Shown: positions 45,159-54,209 of the stretch, one piece after another | Layout: the number at the start of each line of letters is the position of its first letter | How positions within the stretch are numbered: position 1 is the stretch's first letter | Origin: CAVRCT01 sp963719645 | GTDB taxonomy: Bacteria > Pseudomonadota > Gammaproteobacteria > DSM-16500 | Reading direction: 5' to 3' | Length of the DNA: 64,000 bases | NCBI GenBank assembly: GCA_963719645.1 | Contig: CAVRCT010000003.1 | Location: 1 to 64,000, forward strand | Notes under the pieces: generated by a model | Seen by the model: only the letters and a program-made list of their open reading frames with translations | The model's database searches: none | What the model was told of the DNA's origin: nothing | Translations under genes and position numbers: made by a program

Positions 45159-46100
45159 TTAATTAGAATCTTCTAGTCCAGGTTCGGGTAGCATCGTATT
45201 TTCATCTGGATGGATTTTTTTGTGTTTTGCTGTTTTTTCGCTGGTATCCGTCGCTGTCACTCCATTTTGAGCAGGTAATGCGCCAGGTTGGGTCATCAAG
45301 GGAGTTGTAATTGGATTAATTGCCCCGGGTGATTGTGATGGCATGACAGTGGGTGCTGGATTTTGCGTATTGGTGGTCACGGGCGCAGGCGCTGTGGCTA
45401 GCGGTTGAGTCACCGTTGTGGGTGGTGCAGCTGGCGGTATAGCAGGTGCAGGTTGCAGAGGCGCAGGAGCGGGTATCGCCATCGTATGGTTTGCGGTGCT
45501 CGACGCGAGAGGTGCTGGGGTTGCAGGCGTTGCTAGAGCAGTCGGTGGAGGTGCCGCTGTCGTGGCCACGGCGGGTTGTGTTTGATTCGGTACCGCGATG
45601 GTTGTTTGCTGAGTGGCTGGCTGTGGTGTGCTTTGTTGCGTCATGACGCTATTAATTGTATTTTGCAACGAATAGTGGGGGTGTGAATTCCACCAAATGC
45701 CGACCATGACTAATATCACCAAAACGATGAGATACGTCAGCCAATGCACATAACGTTCACTTCGATAAAGATTATTTGACTGCATCAGAGGAGAAGTCGT
45801 CGTTTGAATCGGTTGTTGAATCGTCAACCCTAAATTTTCGAGGGCGATATTGATTTCCTGATCACTGATATTAAGTAAGCGCGCATAGGATTTCAGATAA
45901 CCGCGGAGAAAGGTAACGGGCGGACCTTCATTTAACGATTCATTTTCCAAAATTCGAATAATAGAAGAGTTAAGATGTAATCGGGCAGCGGCTTCTTTTT
46001 CGCTTAAGTGCATTGACTCTCTTGCTTTCTTTAATCGCTCGCCAAATCCTGTGGCAGTCTTTTGTTGAGTGTCATCCGTCATAGGGGTTTTAGTTTCCAT
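45159..46100 (-). CDS. rodZ: RodZ-like helix-turn-helix membrane protein, short form
   Basis: RodZ links MreB to the cell-wall elongation machinery. The product (about 313 residues) has an N-terminal Xre-like domain (GFGERLKKARESMHLSEKEA, LRGYLKSYARLLNIS) and one membrane helix (WLTYLIVLVILVMVGIWW, about 112-130). A long periplasmic Pro/Ala/Thr-rich segment follows. The folded C-terminal DUF4115 domain of enteric RodZ is not seen; the protein ends in a charged tail. The ATG at 46100 overlaps pilF; 46082 is an alternative. Confidence 0.82.
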   Translation of the reverse strand: METKTPMTDDTQQKTATGFGERLKKARESMHLSEKEAAARLHLNSSIIRILENESLNEGPPVTFLRGYLKSYARLLNISDQEINIALENLGLTIQQPIQTTTSPLMQSNNLYRSERYVHWLTYLIVLVILVMVGIWWNSHPHYSLQNTINSVMTQQSTPQPATQQTTIAVPNQTQPAVATTAAPPPTALATPATPAPLASSTANHTMAIPAPAPLQPAPAIPPAAPPTTVTQPLATAPAPVTTNTQNPAPTVMPSQSPGAINPITTPLMTQPGALPAQNGVTATDTSEKTAKHKKIHPDENTMLPEPGLEDSN

Positions 46101-46629
46101 GTAATTGTTTCTGTTGGGACATATGATAAGCGTAGATGTCCTGATCGCCAAGCATAAATTGCATTTTTTGCGTACAGTATGCAGCATTTGCTTTTGCTTC
46201 ACGGGTTAAATCATTCTTTGGCTCGGCAGCCGTCTGAAAATACCAATTGGCTGGTGCGACATTCCTGTTATTGCGACACAGGAAAGCACCGTAATTATTG
46301 TTTGCCAGCGCAGAATGGGGATTTAATAAAACAGCATTTAAAAAATAGCGGTTTGCTAAATCGAGATTGCCGGTTTTTTCGTAATAATATCCGGCGGAAT
46401 CGAGAACAAGAGGGTCGCGAGGCGCTTGATCGAGTGCTAACACAATGCGTTCTTGAGCAAGATTTGTATAGCCTTGATGTAAATAATCTAATGCTGCGCG
46501 ACAATTTGCACGTGCTGCATTCAAATTAGGAAATTGCGTGGACATCGTCATGCGCTGCGTAGTGCCGCAGGCGGTGATGAATAAGATCATCATGAATGGA
46601 AAAATAAAATGCCACGGCGTCCGTGCCAT
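46090..46629 (-). CDS. pilF: PilF/PilW-type TPR lipoprotein
   Basis: A pilotin-type lipoprotein that assists type IV pilus secretin assembly in relatives. The 179-residue protein has a signal peptide with lipobox LFITAC (near 22) and about three TPR units (LAQERIVLALDQAPRDPLVL, ANRYFLNAVLLNPHSALA). It is shorter than the roughly 250 residues of PilF in Pseudomonas. The ATG at 46629 is used because AAAGAGG precedes it. The end overlaps rodZ. Confidence 0.85.
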   Translation of the reverse strand: MARTPWHFIFPFMMILFITACGTTQRMTMSTQFPNLNAARANCRAALDYLHQGYTNLAQERIVLALDQAPRDPLVLDSAGYYYEKTGNLDLANRYFLNAVLLNPHSALANNNYGAFLCRNNRNVAPANWYFQTAAEPKNDLTREAKANAAYCTQKMQFMLGDQDIYAYHMSQQKQLHGN

Positions 46630-46708
46630 TGTTGCCTCTTTCAATTGTTGCTCGTCATGCTAGGAATTGTAGCATTTTTTAGGAATAGCTGTTGAGAATT
46701 AATTAAGA

Positions 46709-47833
46709 TCAAACTGTCGTCACAGCAATCGGGAAACTTTTTTTATAACGTTCACTGCGTCGGGTGCGATCCTTGACTTGTCCAACCAATTGGCCGCAGG
46801 CAGCATCAATCGCTTCACCTCTTGTTTTACGCGTAATGGCATTGATACCCGCTTCCATTAAGAGATGACGAAATTGGTCGATGACTTCATCACTGGATCG
46901 TACATAAGTGGTATTCGGAAAAGGGTTGAAAGGAATTAAATTAACTTTGGCTCTGACGTCTTGCAATAAACGAATTAATTGGCGTGCGTGTTCTTTCGTA
47001 TCATTCACGCCAGCGAGCATGACATATTCCATCGTGACATAGCGTCTTTTATCGTCTTTGAAATATTCTTTGCAAGCGGCCATTAATTCTTTTAACGGAT
47101 ATTTTTTATTGAGCGGTACTAACACATTGCGTAATTCATCGTTAGGCGCGTGCAATGAAACGGCTAATGCAACATCACTGACTTCGCGTAATTTATACAT
47201 AGCAGGTACAACGCCTGCGGTACTGAGCGTGACGCGACGTTTTGATAAACCATAGCCAAAATCATCCAGCATAATATCCATGGCGGAAACCACGCTGTCG
47301 AAATTCAATAAAGGTTCTCCCATGCCCATCATGACGACATTTGTCACGGCATGATCATGTAACGCTGAATTTTCAGATAAACCGCGCACAGCGACCCAAA
47401 GTTGGCCTATGATTTCTGCGGTGGAAAGATTGCGATTAAAGCCTTGTTTGCCCGTGGAACAGAAATCGCAGTTCAACGTGCAGCCCACTTGAGAGGAAAC
47501 ACATAAGGTGCCGCGTGTTTTTTCAGGAATGAAAACGGTTTCAATACAATTGCCATCGGTTAAACGCAACACCCATTTGTGGGTACCGTCTGTCGACGTG
47601 CTTTCATAAGCAATCTCAGGTGCGCGAATTTCCGCGATGGCGGTGATTTTTTCGCGTAATGATTTGCTGATATTGCTCATACTCTGAATGTCAGTGACAC
47701 CTTGAAAATGAATCCATTTTAACACTTGGGTGGCACGGTAAGATTGTTCACCCAATTGCGCAAAGAAGTCGGCCAATTGTTTGCGATCGAGGCCGAGTAA
47801 ATTGATTTTGTCAGGTTGGGTGAGTGTTGTCAT
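46709..47833 (-). CDS. rlmN: Dual-specificity RNA methyltransferase RlmN
   Basis: A radical-SAM enzyme that makes m2A2503 in 23S rRNA and m2A37 in some tRNAs. The 374-residue protein has the cluster motif C118-x3-C122-x2-C125 (GCTLNCDFCSTGKQGFNRNL), GEPLLNFD, and the late catalytic cysteine in DAACGQLVG. It sits between ndk and pilF, as in E. coli where rlmN precedes the rodZ group. Confidence 0.97.
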   Translation of the reverse strand: MTTLTQPDKINLLGLDRKQLADFFAQLGEQSYRATQVLKWIHFQGVTDIQSMSNISKSLREKITAIAEIRAPEIAYESTSTDGTHKWVLRLTDGNCIETVFIPEKTRGTLCVSSQVGCTLNCDFCSTGKQGFNRNLSTAEIIGQLWVAVRGLSENSALHDHAVTNVVMMGMGEPLLNFDSVVSAMDIMLDDFGYGLSKRRVTLSTAGVVPAMYKLREVSDVALAVSLHAPNDELRNVLVPLNKKYPLKELMAACKEYFKDDKRRYVTMEYVMLAGVNDTKEHARQLIRLLQDVRAKVNLIPFNPFPNTTYVRSSDEVIDQFRHLLMEAGINAITRKTRGEAIDAACGQLVGQVKDRTRRSERYKKSFPIAVTTV

Positions 47834-47836
47834 GGG

Positions 47837-48283
47837 TTAGGCTAATTCAGTGGTTTTGACATAAGAAATAATTTCTTCGGGACGGAAGAAGAACGCAACT
47901 TCGTGCTTTGCTGTGTCAGCGGCGTCTGAGCCATGAACTGCATTGTGATCGATTGAATCAGCAAAATCTGCACGGATGGTGCCAGCCGCTGCTTCTTTTG
48001 GATTGGTAGCACCCATGATTTCGCGGTTTACGGCGATGGCATTAGGGCCTTCTAAGACTTGGATGAACACAGGACCTGAGCTCATGAAATTAACTAAGCT
48101 ATTGAAAAAAGGACGCTCTTTGTGAACAGCATAAAATTCTTGGGCTTGTTTTTGAGTCATGTGGAGCATTTTGGCTGCCACGATTTGTAATCCTGCTTTC
48201 TCAAACCGACGATTAATTTCACCGATTAAATGCTTTGCCACTGCATCGGGTTTAATAATAGAAAGGGTTCTTTCAACGGTCAT
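47837..48283 (-). CDS. ndk: Nucleoside diphosphate kinase
   Basis: Balances NTP pools by phosphotransfer through a histidine. The 148-residue protein has ERTLSIIKPDAVAKHLIG at the start and the active site NAVHGSD with H near 117. Its C-terminus is slightly longer than the usual 143. rlmN follows after 3 bases, so the two form an operon. Confidence 0.97.
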   Translation of the reverse strand: MTVERTLSIIKPDAVAKHLIGEINRRFEKAGLQIVAAKMLHMTQKQAQEFYAVHKERPFFNSLVNFMSSGPVFIQVLEGPNAIAVNREIMGATNPKEAAAGTIRADFADSIDHNAVHGSDAADTAKHEVAFFFRPEEIISYVKTTELA

Positions 48284-48418
48284 GGGGTTCTCCTGATTAT
48301 CAAAAATATAGGGGGCGAATTATACATGGAAATCGTCTGGAGCGGGAATTTTTTACGCTTTTTGGCGTGAGTGGGGTGGGTCGATGGCATCTATGTTAAG
48401 AAAAGGTTGTTAGCCGGA

Positions 48419-48632
48419 GCGCCCCTTCGACGGTAAACATCCATAAAGAACTTTTTCTTTTTATACAAATCCCCCTTGTTCCCCCTTTTCAAAGGGGGAG
48501 ACTTTCTAAAGTAGCTTTCACTGTTAAAACACAGAGCGGCTTAGAAGGTCTCCCCCTTTGAAAAAGGGGGAACAAGGGGGATTTGTATTAAAAGGAAAGA
48601 TTCTTTCTAGATGTTTACCGTTGAAGGGGCGC
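48419..48632. repeat. Nested palindrome in the ndk-mtaD spacer
   Basis: Outer arms of 23 bp (48419-48441 and 48610-48632, GCGCCCCTTCGACGGTAAAC and complement with one mismatch) enclose inner arms rich in CCCCCTTGTTCCCCCTTTT (48463-48508) and their complement (48544-48588). A centre of about 35 bp separates them. A short tail resembles family B (GCTCAGGATGACAGCC). No ORF is present in this 368-bp gap. Confidence 0.7.
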
Positions 48633-48651
48633 TCAGGATGACAGCCTTTTC

Positions 48652-50004
48652 TCAAGCATGAGGTTTAATCTTAGCTGCCCAAGCATTTGCTTTGCTAATT
48701 AATTCTTTTTCATCCAACGTCAGCAATTGACGGTTTCTCATTAATTGCTTACCGGCGACCCAGACATCGGTGACTTGTTGTCTCGCGGCTGCATAAACAA
48801 GTTGTGAAATCGGCTGATACAGCGGCAATGTTTCAATGGTTTCTAAATCAATGGCGACAAAGTCAGCGGCTTTACCGGCTGCAAGCGAGCCAATCACATG
48901 ATCCATGCCTAATGCTTTTGCACCCTGAATCGTCGCCATTTGGAAGGCTTTTTCGGCAGATAAACTTTCAGGATTGCGCGTGGATAATTTTGCTAAAAAA
49001 GCTGCGCTGCGCATTTCACCCAACATATTTAAATCATTATTGCTGGCAGCACCGTCAGTACCCAGCGCGACAGTGATACCGGTGGATTGTAATTTTTCGA
49101 CAGGGCATACGCCGCTGGCTAATTTCATGTTTGACTCAGGGCAATGCACTACACTGGGTTTACCTTGTTGCAAGTATTTTAAATCTTCATCATTAATTTG
49201 AGTCATGTGGATGGCAATTAAATGCGGTGAAATTAAGCCCAAATCGTGTAAACGATGAATCGGGCGTTTGTTATATTGTTTAAGAGATTGCTCAACTTCA
49301 TCGGCTGTTTCATGCAAATGCAAATTAATTTTTAAACGATGTTGTTCTGCAATTTCTTGGATGCGTAACATGGATGAGTCGGAAACAGTGTAAGGCGCGT
49401 GAGGGGCTAACGTCGTTTTAATCAGTGGATGATTTTTATATTCTGCAAAAAATTCGAGTCCTTTTGTAAAATAGTCATCTGTGCTGGCTGCCCAATTGGT
49501 TGGAAACTCAATGACTGTCATCCCAATGTTGGCCCGCATGCCGGAAATTTCTGCCGCTTGTGCGGTGGCTTGCAGGAAAAAATACATATCATTGAAACAG
49601 GTGGTGCCGCTGCGAATCATTTCGGCCATTGCAAATAAGGAGGCATCACGGACAAATTCATGACTGACCCATTTTTTTTCCGCTGGCCAAATATAGTTAT
49701 TTAACCAATTCATTAATGCCAGATCATCCGCTAAACCCCGAAAATAATTCATCGCGATATGCGTGTGTGCATTAATCAGCCCAGGGATCACCGCATGATG
49801 ATCATAATGTTCGGTGGATTTCGCGCTATAACGCATTTTTGCCTCAGCGTGTGGCAAAATGTCTTTAATCAAACCGTTATGAATGACCAGCGTATGTTGT
49901 TCCAGCGATTGATTTTGTTCGCCGCTCGTCAGGATCCATTTAGCATGGATGAATTGATCGATATATTCCATAAATTCTCGTGATTGAGTGTAAGAGGGGG
50001 TCAT
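48652..50004 (-). CDS. mtaD: MtaD-type adenosine-derivative deaminase (amidohydrolase)
   Basis: A metal-dependent hydrolase resembling S-adenosylhomocysteine/5'-methylthioadenosine deaminases. The 450-residue protein shows metal ligands in PGLINAHTHIAMN, LHLHETADE, VVHCPESNMKLASG and GTDGAASNN. Substrate specificity cannot be read from sequence; other members deaminate triazines or guanine. Start 50004 is taken; an in-frame ATG at 49971 (MEYIDQF) also fits. It stands alone between repeats and the kinase operon. Confidence 0.85.
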   Translation of the reverse strand: MTPSYTQSREFMEYIDQFIHAKWILTSGEQNQSLEQHTLVIHNGLIKDILPHAEAKMRYSAKSTEHYDHHAVIPGLINAHTHIAMNYFRGLADDLALMNWLNNYIWPAEKKWVSHEFVRDASLFAMAEMIRSGTTCFNDMYFFLQATAQAAEISGMRANIGMTVIEFPTNWAASTDDYFTKGLEFFAEYKNHPLIKTTLAPHAPYTVSDSSMLRIQEIAEQHRLKINLHLHETADEVEQSLKQYNKRPIHRLHDLGLISPHLIAIHMTQINDEDLKYLQQGKPSVVHCPESNMKLASGVCPVEKLQSTGITVALGTDGAASNNDLNMLGEMRSAAFLAKLSTRNPESLSAEKAFQMATIQGAKALGMDHVIGSLAAGKAADFVAIDLETIETLPLYQPISQLVYAAARQQVTDVWVAGKQLMRNRQLLTLDEKELISKANAWAAKIKPHA

Positions 50005-50038
50005 TGTAATCCAGGGTTCTTAAGTTCACCATAAAAAA

Positions 50039-50656
50039 TTAGGTTGGATTGATGAGCTTAAGCATCAGACAGGACAGCATAAACAAATTTTCTTTTGTCG
50101 TTGAAAATTCATCGGCGCGCTTTTTGACGGCGACATCAATGGATTCGAGTTGTTGCATTAAGAGCTTTTTCAATTCCCATTTTTTGGTTAATGCAACGGC
50201 AAATTGAAAAATTTCGATGGGATCAAAGGGTTTTTTTAACACTAAAAAATTATCAGAGCTACCTAATTCTTTGACGATATTTTCCCACGAGTAATCTGAA
50301 TGAGCCGTGCAAATAACGACTTGAATCTCAGGGTCAACTTGCCAAATATGTTTAATTGTTTCAATTCCGTCCCAGCCGGGCGGCATGCGAATATCGATAA
50401 AAGCAAGTGCATAGGGACGACGATCGGATAATGAATTTTTAACCAATTCTAGCGCTTCCTGACCTTGATAGGCCGAATCAATGTGGTAAAACTGTTGTTG
50501 ATGGGCTGCCAGCTCATCTGTGTTTGGCGTATCGAAAATAATAGATCGCGCTTTTTCGAATTCAGGATCGTATCGTTCTAGCATCAAGATTTTCCGGAAA
50601 TCCTCATGGATATCCTGGTTATCATCAACGAGTAAAATTCTTTTTTCAAAATCCAT
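50039..50656 (-). CDS. Response regulator (receiver domain)
   Basis: A 205-residue signalling protein with one CheY-like receiver: D11/D12 (LLVDDNQD), phospho-acceptor D88 (FIDIRMPPGWDG), T117 in CTAHS and K141/K142 (LKKPFDP). About 28 extra residues lie between helix 1 and strand 2 (33-60). A helical tail of about 55 residues follows, with no DNA-binding domain, so it may act through proteins. The cognate kinase lies 21 bases upstream. Confidence 0.88.
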   Translation of the reverse strand: MDFEKRILLVDDNQDIHEDFRKILMLERYDPEFEKARSIIFDTPNTDELAAHQQQFYHIDSAYQGQEALELVKNSLSDRRPYALAFIDIRMPPGWDGIETIKHIWQVDPEIQVVICTAHSDYSWENIVKELGSSDNFLVLKKPFDPIEIFQFAVALTKKWELKKLLMQQLESIDVAVKKRADEFSTTKENLFMLSCLMLKLINPT

Positions 50657-50677
50657 AACGAGTCCTTATCAAATTAA

Positions 50678-52435
50678 TTAATAGGGTAAGGTAAGTGTAA
50701 ATGTTGCACCTTGCCCAATTCCATCACTGGTTGCTGTCAGAGAGCCGCCTAATTCTTCCGCATATAAAGCACTGGTATGCAAACCAAATCCATGCCCTGT
50801 TTTTTTGGTGGTAAACCGATGGGAAAAAATTTTGGTAATGTTTTCCGGCGCAATTCCGCTGCCATTGTCACTGACTTCAATGATAAAATGCGCATCATCT
50901 TTTTCATCTAAGCGAATAAAAAGTTTTTTATCTTTTTTATTACCTTCAATCACCGCTTCAATTCCATTTTTAACCAAATTCATCAAAATTTGGAAGACAC
51001 GGATTTTATCAATCACAACTTTTTTAATTTTTTGATAATCGCGAATGATATCGATGAATGCTTTCTCATAAGCCATTTTGTTGAGTGCAATAGCATCTTC
51101 AATTAATTCAGCAACAATGATTTCATCGGTGACGCCGATCGCGTAACTGAGCGATTGCTGCATCATGATAATATTTTTGATATGGGTTACATTTTTCATG
51201 AGAGAGCTAATCTCGGCAGCAAGGTATTTTTTTTCTTTGACCCAGGCATCTGCAAGAAGTGAAATGAGCTCAGGGATTTTTTGACCGCGTGGATCATTCG
51301 TGAGGAAATGATTCATGTCGTTTTGATGTTCATTTAAGACTTTCTCTAATTCAATTAATGTATTAATTTTCGAGTGAGAATTTTTTTCATTCAGTAGCAT
51401 AACAGAGGTATTGACGCTATTTAAGGTATTACCGACATTGTGCAACACATTCGATGCGACCTCTGACATACCGGTTAAACGGGATAACGAAGCTGCGCGT
51501 TTTTGTGCATGTTCGCGCTCAATGAAAATAGCAATCGAGTTACTAATATCCGTAAAAAGATTCAGTAAGTTACCATCCATCGGTTGATGTCGATAGGTAA
51601 AAAATTCAATTATCCCGAGTATTTCTTTTTCGAATAAAATGGGAAAAGCAAAGGCGCTGCATAATCCAGCTTTTGTTGCCTCTGCTAAACGAGCGATGCA
51701 GGGACTTTGGCTAATATCAGGAATCCAGCAAGCATTTTTTGTTTCCCAAACTTTGCCGGGTAGCAGTTGTCCTATCTCAATGATATATTGGCTGCTTGCA
51801 TTGGCGAATTCTTTGATATTTGAATCACGACTGCTCCAGGTGTTTGCGCAATAAAGTTGATTCTTGATGGTGTCTAGCTGCCAAAAACCACCGTACTCCA
51901 TTTGAAAGGCTTCGCCTAGAATTTGTAAAATTTGCGGAATAATTTCTGTTAAAGAAGTATATTCTGTCATGACGCGCGTGATGGCGTAGCGGACTGTCAG
52001 TCTTTTCTCTTGTGTTCTACGTTCGTTAATTTCCTGATGCTGATTTAAAATGCTTTTTTCTAAATCGCTTGTCATTTGATTAAATGCACAGGTTAATTGT
52101 CCTATTTCGTCAGTCGAAAAAGGAGTTGCTTGTTCAGAAAAATCAAGGCGCATGATTTTTTGGGTAACACGCTGAATTTCATGAATGCCTTTTCGAATGG
52201 TGGTAGTGATTGCAAGAGCGAGTAGCAGTCCGCTGGCGCCTAAGAGGATTGCAATAGTTGGCGTTAGAATTGGCGCAATATCGTTGAACGAATACGATGA
52301 GCGGCTCCAGAAAACCGGGAGTATTTGATAGAGGGTGACCAATTCGACGGCAATCAAAAAAAACATAATGCTGGCGATATAATACAGCTTATGTTTAATC
52401 GAAATATTGTTGAACCACTTAACCAGCGCATCCAT
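50678..52435 (-). CDS. Membrane sensor histidine kinase with HAMP and GAF domains
   Basis: 585 residues: membrane helices at about 17-40 and 53-79, HAMP at 80-133, GAF at about 150-305, phospho-acceptor H332 in SNVLHNVGNTLNSVNTS, and an ATPase domain with N-box NLVKNGIEAV, G1 DNGSGIA and G2 GHGFGLH. The H-box is the LHNVGNTLNS type rather than HExx. The periplasmic loop is only about 12 residues, so the signal is probably sensed by GAF or in the membrane. It forms an operon with the response regulator. Confidence 0.9.
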   Translation of the reverse strand: MDALVKWFNNISIKHKLYYIASIMFFLIAVELVTLYQILPVFWSRSSYSFNDIAPILTPTIAILLGASGLLLALAITTTIRKGIHEIQRVTQKIMRLDFSEQATPFSTDEIGQLTCAFNQMTSDLEKSILNQHQEINERRTQEKRLTVRYAITRVMTEYTSLTEIIPQILQILGEAFQMEYGGFWQLDTIKNQLYCANTWSSRDSNIKEFANASSQYIIEIGQLLPGKVWETKNACWIPDISQSPCIARLAEATKAGLCSAFAFPILFEKEILGIIEFFTYRHQPMDGNLLNLFTDISNSIAIFIEREHAQKRAASLSRLTGMSEVASNVLHNVGNTLNSVNTSVMLLNEKNSHSKINTLIELEKVLNEHQNDMNHFLTNDPRGQKIPELISLLADAWVKEKKYLAAEISSLMKNVTHIKNIIMMQQSLSYAIGVTDEIIVAELIEDAIALNKMAYEKAFIDIIRDYQKIKKVVIDKIRVFQILMNLVKNGIEAVIEGNKKDKKLFIRLDEKDDAHFIIEVSDNGSGIAPENITKIFSHRFTTKKTGHGFGLHTSALYAEELGGSLTATSDGIGQGATFTLTLPY

Positions 52436-52529
52436 TTGCGTTGTTACTCCGTTGAACCGTCGTTACTATAGCATACCTCCCCTGAGGGTAAACATCTTGA
52501 CCCTATTGAGGGAATTTTTTTTAAGCCAG

Positions 52530-53126
52530 TCACGCAGTCTTGTTAAATTGCTTCTCATGCGCTAATAGCCATTGTTTGCGTGATAAACCGCCCGCGTATC
52601 CTCCCAGGTTTCCATTGGCGTTAATGACACGATGGCATGGAATAATAATTGCAAGTTGATTGGTGCTGTTAGCCTGAGCGACTGCGCGAAAAGCGGTTGG
52701 TTTGTCGATGGATTTGGCTAAGTCGAGATAAGATTGCGTTTTGCCATAAGGAATTTTTCTGAGTGCTTGCCAGACGTGCTGTTGGAAAGGGGAGCCAATT
52801 ATCTGCAACGGAGTTTTAAATTCCATTAACTGTCCTGCAAAATAGTGCTGCAATTCTCGTTCGATAGAGACAATGGGTGATGTGGAACCCATTTGAATAG
52901 TTGCTTTGAGTGATTTTTGTAGGCGTATTACTTCGTTTTCTAGTCCTTTGCGTTCAATAAATTCTAATAAAATAAGGGTGGTTTCATCAGCGATTGCTAA
53001 CATGGGTCCAAGCGGTGTGTCTAGCCAAGCGGCTTTTAAAAAAGTGCTGCTAGGTTGATGAGAAGGGGTTGCCAATAGGCGTGAAAATACATTTTTGAAA
53101 TCACTATTTTGTTGGGTGGAGATCAT
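52530..53126 (-). CDS. ogt: Methylated-DNA-protein cysteine methyltransferase
   Basis: A suicide repair enzyme that removes O6-alkyl groups from guanine. The product has the active-site PCHRVINANGNLGGYAGG with the acceptor Cys, the wing QQHVWQALRKIPYGKTQSY, and a degenerate N-terminal domain. The ATG at 53126 is preferred because AGG lies upstream and the length (198) fits; the frame extends to 53183. It is separated from neighbours by repeats. Confidence 0.92.
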   Translation of the reverse strand: MISTQQNSDFKNVFSRLLATPSHQPSSTFLKAAWLDTPLGPMLAIADETTLILLEFIERKGLENEVIRLQKSLKATIQMGSTSPIVSIERELQHYFAGQLMEFKTPLQIIGSPFQQHVWQALRKIPYGKTQSYLDLAKSIDKPTAFRAVAQANSTNQLAIIIPCHRVINANGNLGGYAGGLSRKQWLLAHEKQFNKTA

Positions 53127-53223
53127 TGTATTACCTGCTCTGTTTGTTGGATTTGATGTGAGGGATAATTTTTTGCTTATCATACTTGATTTAAGTCGAT
53201 TTAGGGAGTGAGCTAAGGTGTTT

Positions 53224-53485
53224 GCTTAAGAAAGAGCTGCCATCTTAAGTGCTTAAGAAAAGGCTGTTATCTTAAGTGCTTAAGAAAGGGCTGTTATCTT
53301 AAGTGCTTAAGAAAGGGCTGTCATCCTGAGTGCTTTTCGCTCCGAAGGATCTCCCTATATAGTAGAGAGATGCTTAAGTACATCTTTAGCTAAACATCAG
53401 AAATTTGCGGGAGATCCTTCGGAGCGAAAAGCACTCAGGATGACAGCCCTTTCTTAAGCACCCAAGATGGCAGCTCTTTCTTAAG
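53224..53485. repeat. Composite repeat, family B, second copy
   Basis: Four direct 27-bp units start at 53224, 53251, 53278 and 53305, then a palindrome with arms around CTTTTCGCTCCGAAGGATCT. The opposite arm has two inverted units (53437-53485). Compared with 182-415 the unit numbers and sequences differ, indicating array expansion. The gap between ogt and the RNase H-like gene contains nothing else. Confidence 0.7.
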
Positions 53486-53561
53486 CACTCAGAACTCAGC
53501 CATGTTATATTGCGCTCACCTCAGCTAGATAAAACAATCTACCACAAATAGGATTTAAAAT

Positions 53562-54080
53562 TTGCTAAAAACATTTCTTTTCACAGATGCAGCGACTTCA
53601 TCCCAAGCCGGAATTTCAATCGGTTTATTTTTGTTGTTAGATCAAGATCAATTAACCGCATTAGCAGATTTTTCAATGGACGATTTATCGACAAGGCTAT
53701 CTGATAACGTCGTTTATAAACAATATGAATCCAAAAAATCCACCGAGACAGAGATTCGAATTGTCATTGACGCGCTTCATACGTTATCAAAAAATGTTGA
53801 ACATCCCATTGAGATATACACAGATTGCCAAAGTCTATGTGATTTAATGACGCGAAGAAAAGAAAAATTGGAAAAAAGTTGTTTTATCACGCGAACAGGA
53901 AAAATGCTTGCCCATGCGGCGCTTTATAAAGAGCTATTTGCAGTCACAAAAAATTTTCGGATAACACTGATCAAAGTCAAAGGACATGCTCCCGCTCATC
54001 AACGTCTGACGATACAAGAAAAAATTTTCACCCTGTTGGATAAGCTATGCCGTAAAAAGCTGCGGATTATTTTGCGTTAA
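53562..54080 (+). CDS. RNase H-like fold protein
   Basis: A 172-residue protein with an RNase H-like layout: first acidic residue in FLFTDAATS, Glu in KKSTETEIRIVIDAL, Asp in IEIYTDCQSL, then KVKGHAPAHQRLT and a final acidic position in LLDKLCRKKLR. These match the four-carboxylate pattern of RNase HI, but similarity is weak. The start is TTG at 53562, with AGGATT upstream; no ATG is better placed. It probably acts on RNA-DNA hybrids, but this is inferred. Confidence 0.65.
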   Translation: MLKTFLFTDAATSSQAGISIGLFLLLDQDQLTALADFSMDDLSTRLSDNVVYKQYESKKSTETEIRIVIDALHTLSKNVEHPIEIYTDCQSLCDLMTRRKEKLEKSCFITRTGKMLAHAALYKELFAVTKNFRITLIKVKGHAPAHQRLTIQEKIFTLLDKLCRKKLRIILR

Positions 54081-54124
54081 GGTTTTAGCAGGTGATCCAG
54101 CTGGAGACTTAATAGTCTTCACTT

Positions 54125-54190
54125 AAGAATGGGCTCTCAACTAAACATCAGAAATTTGCGGAAGATGCTTCGGAGCGAAAAGCGCTTAGG
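54125..54190. repeat. Fragment of family B repeat
   Basis: The segment contains AACATCAGAAATTTGCGG and CGGAGCGAAAAGCGCTTAGG, the right half of the family B palindrome. The left half is missing. It lies in the 130-bp gap between convergent genes. Confidence 0.6.
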
Positions 54191-54209
54191 ATTGTATCCG
54201 CGTTACTTG

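Noticed and set aside
53224..53331. CRISPR-like direct repeats
   Set aside because: The 27-bp units are directly adjacent with no spacers and no cas genes nearby.
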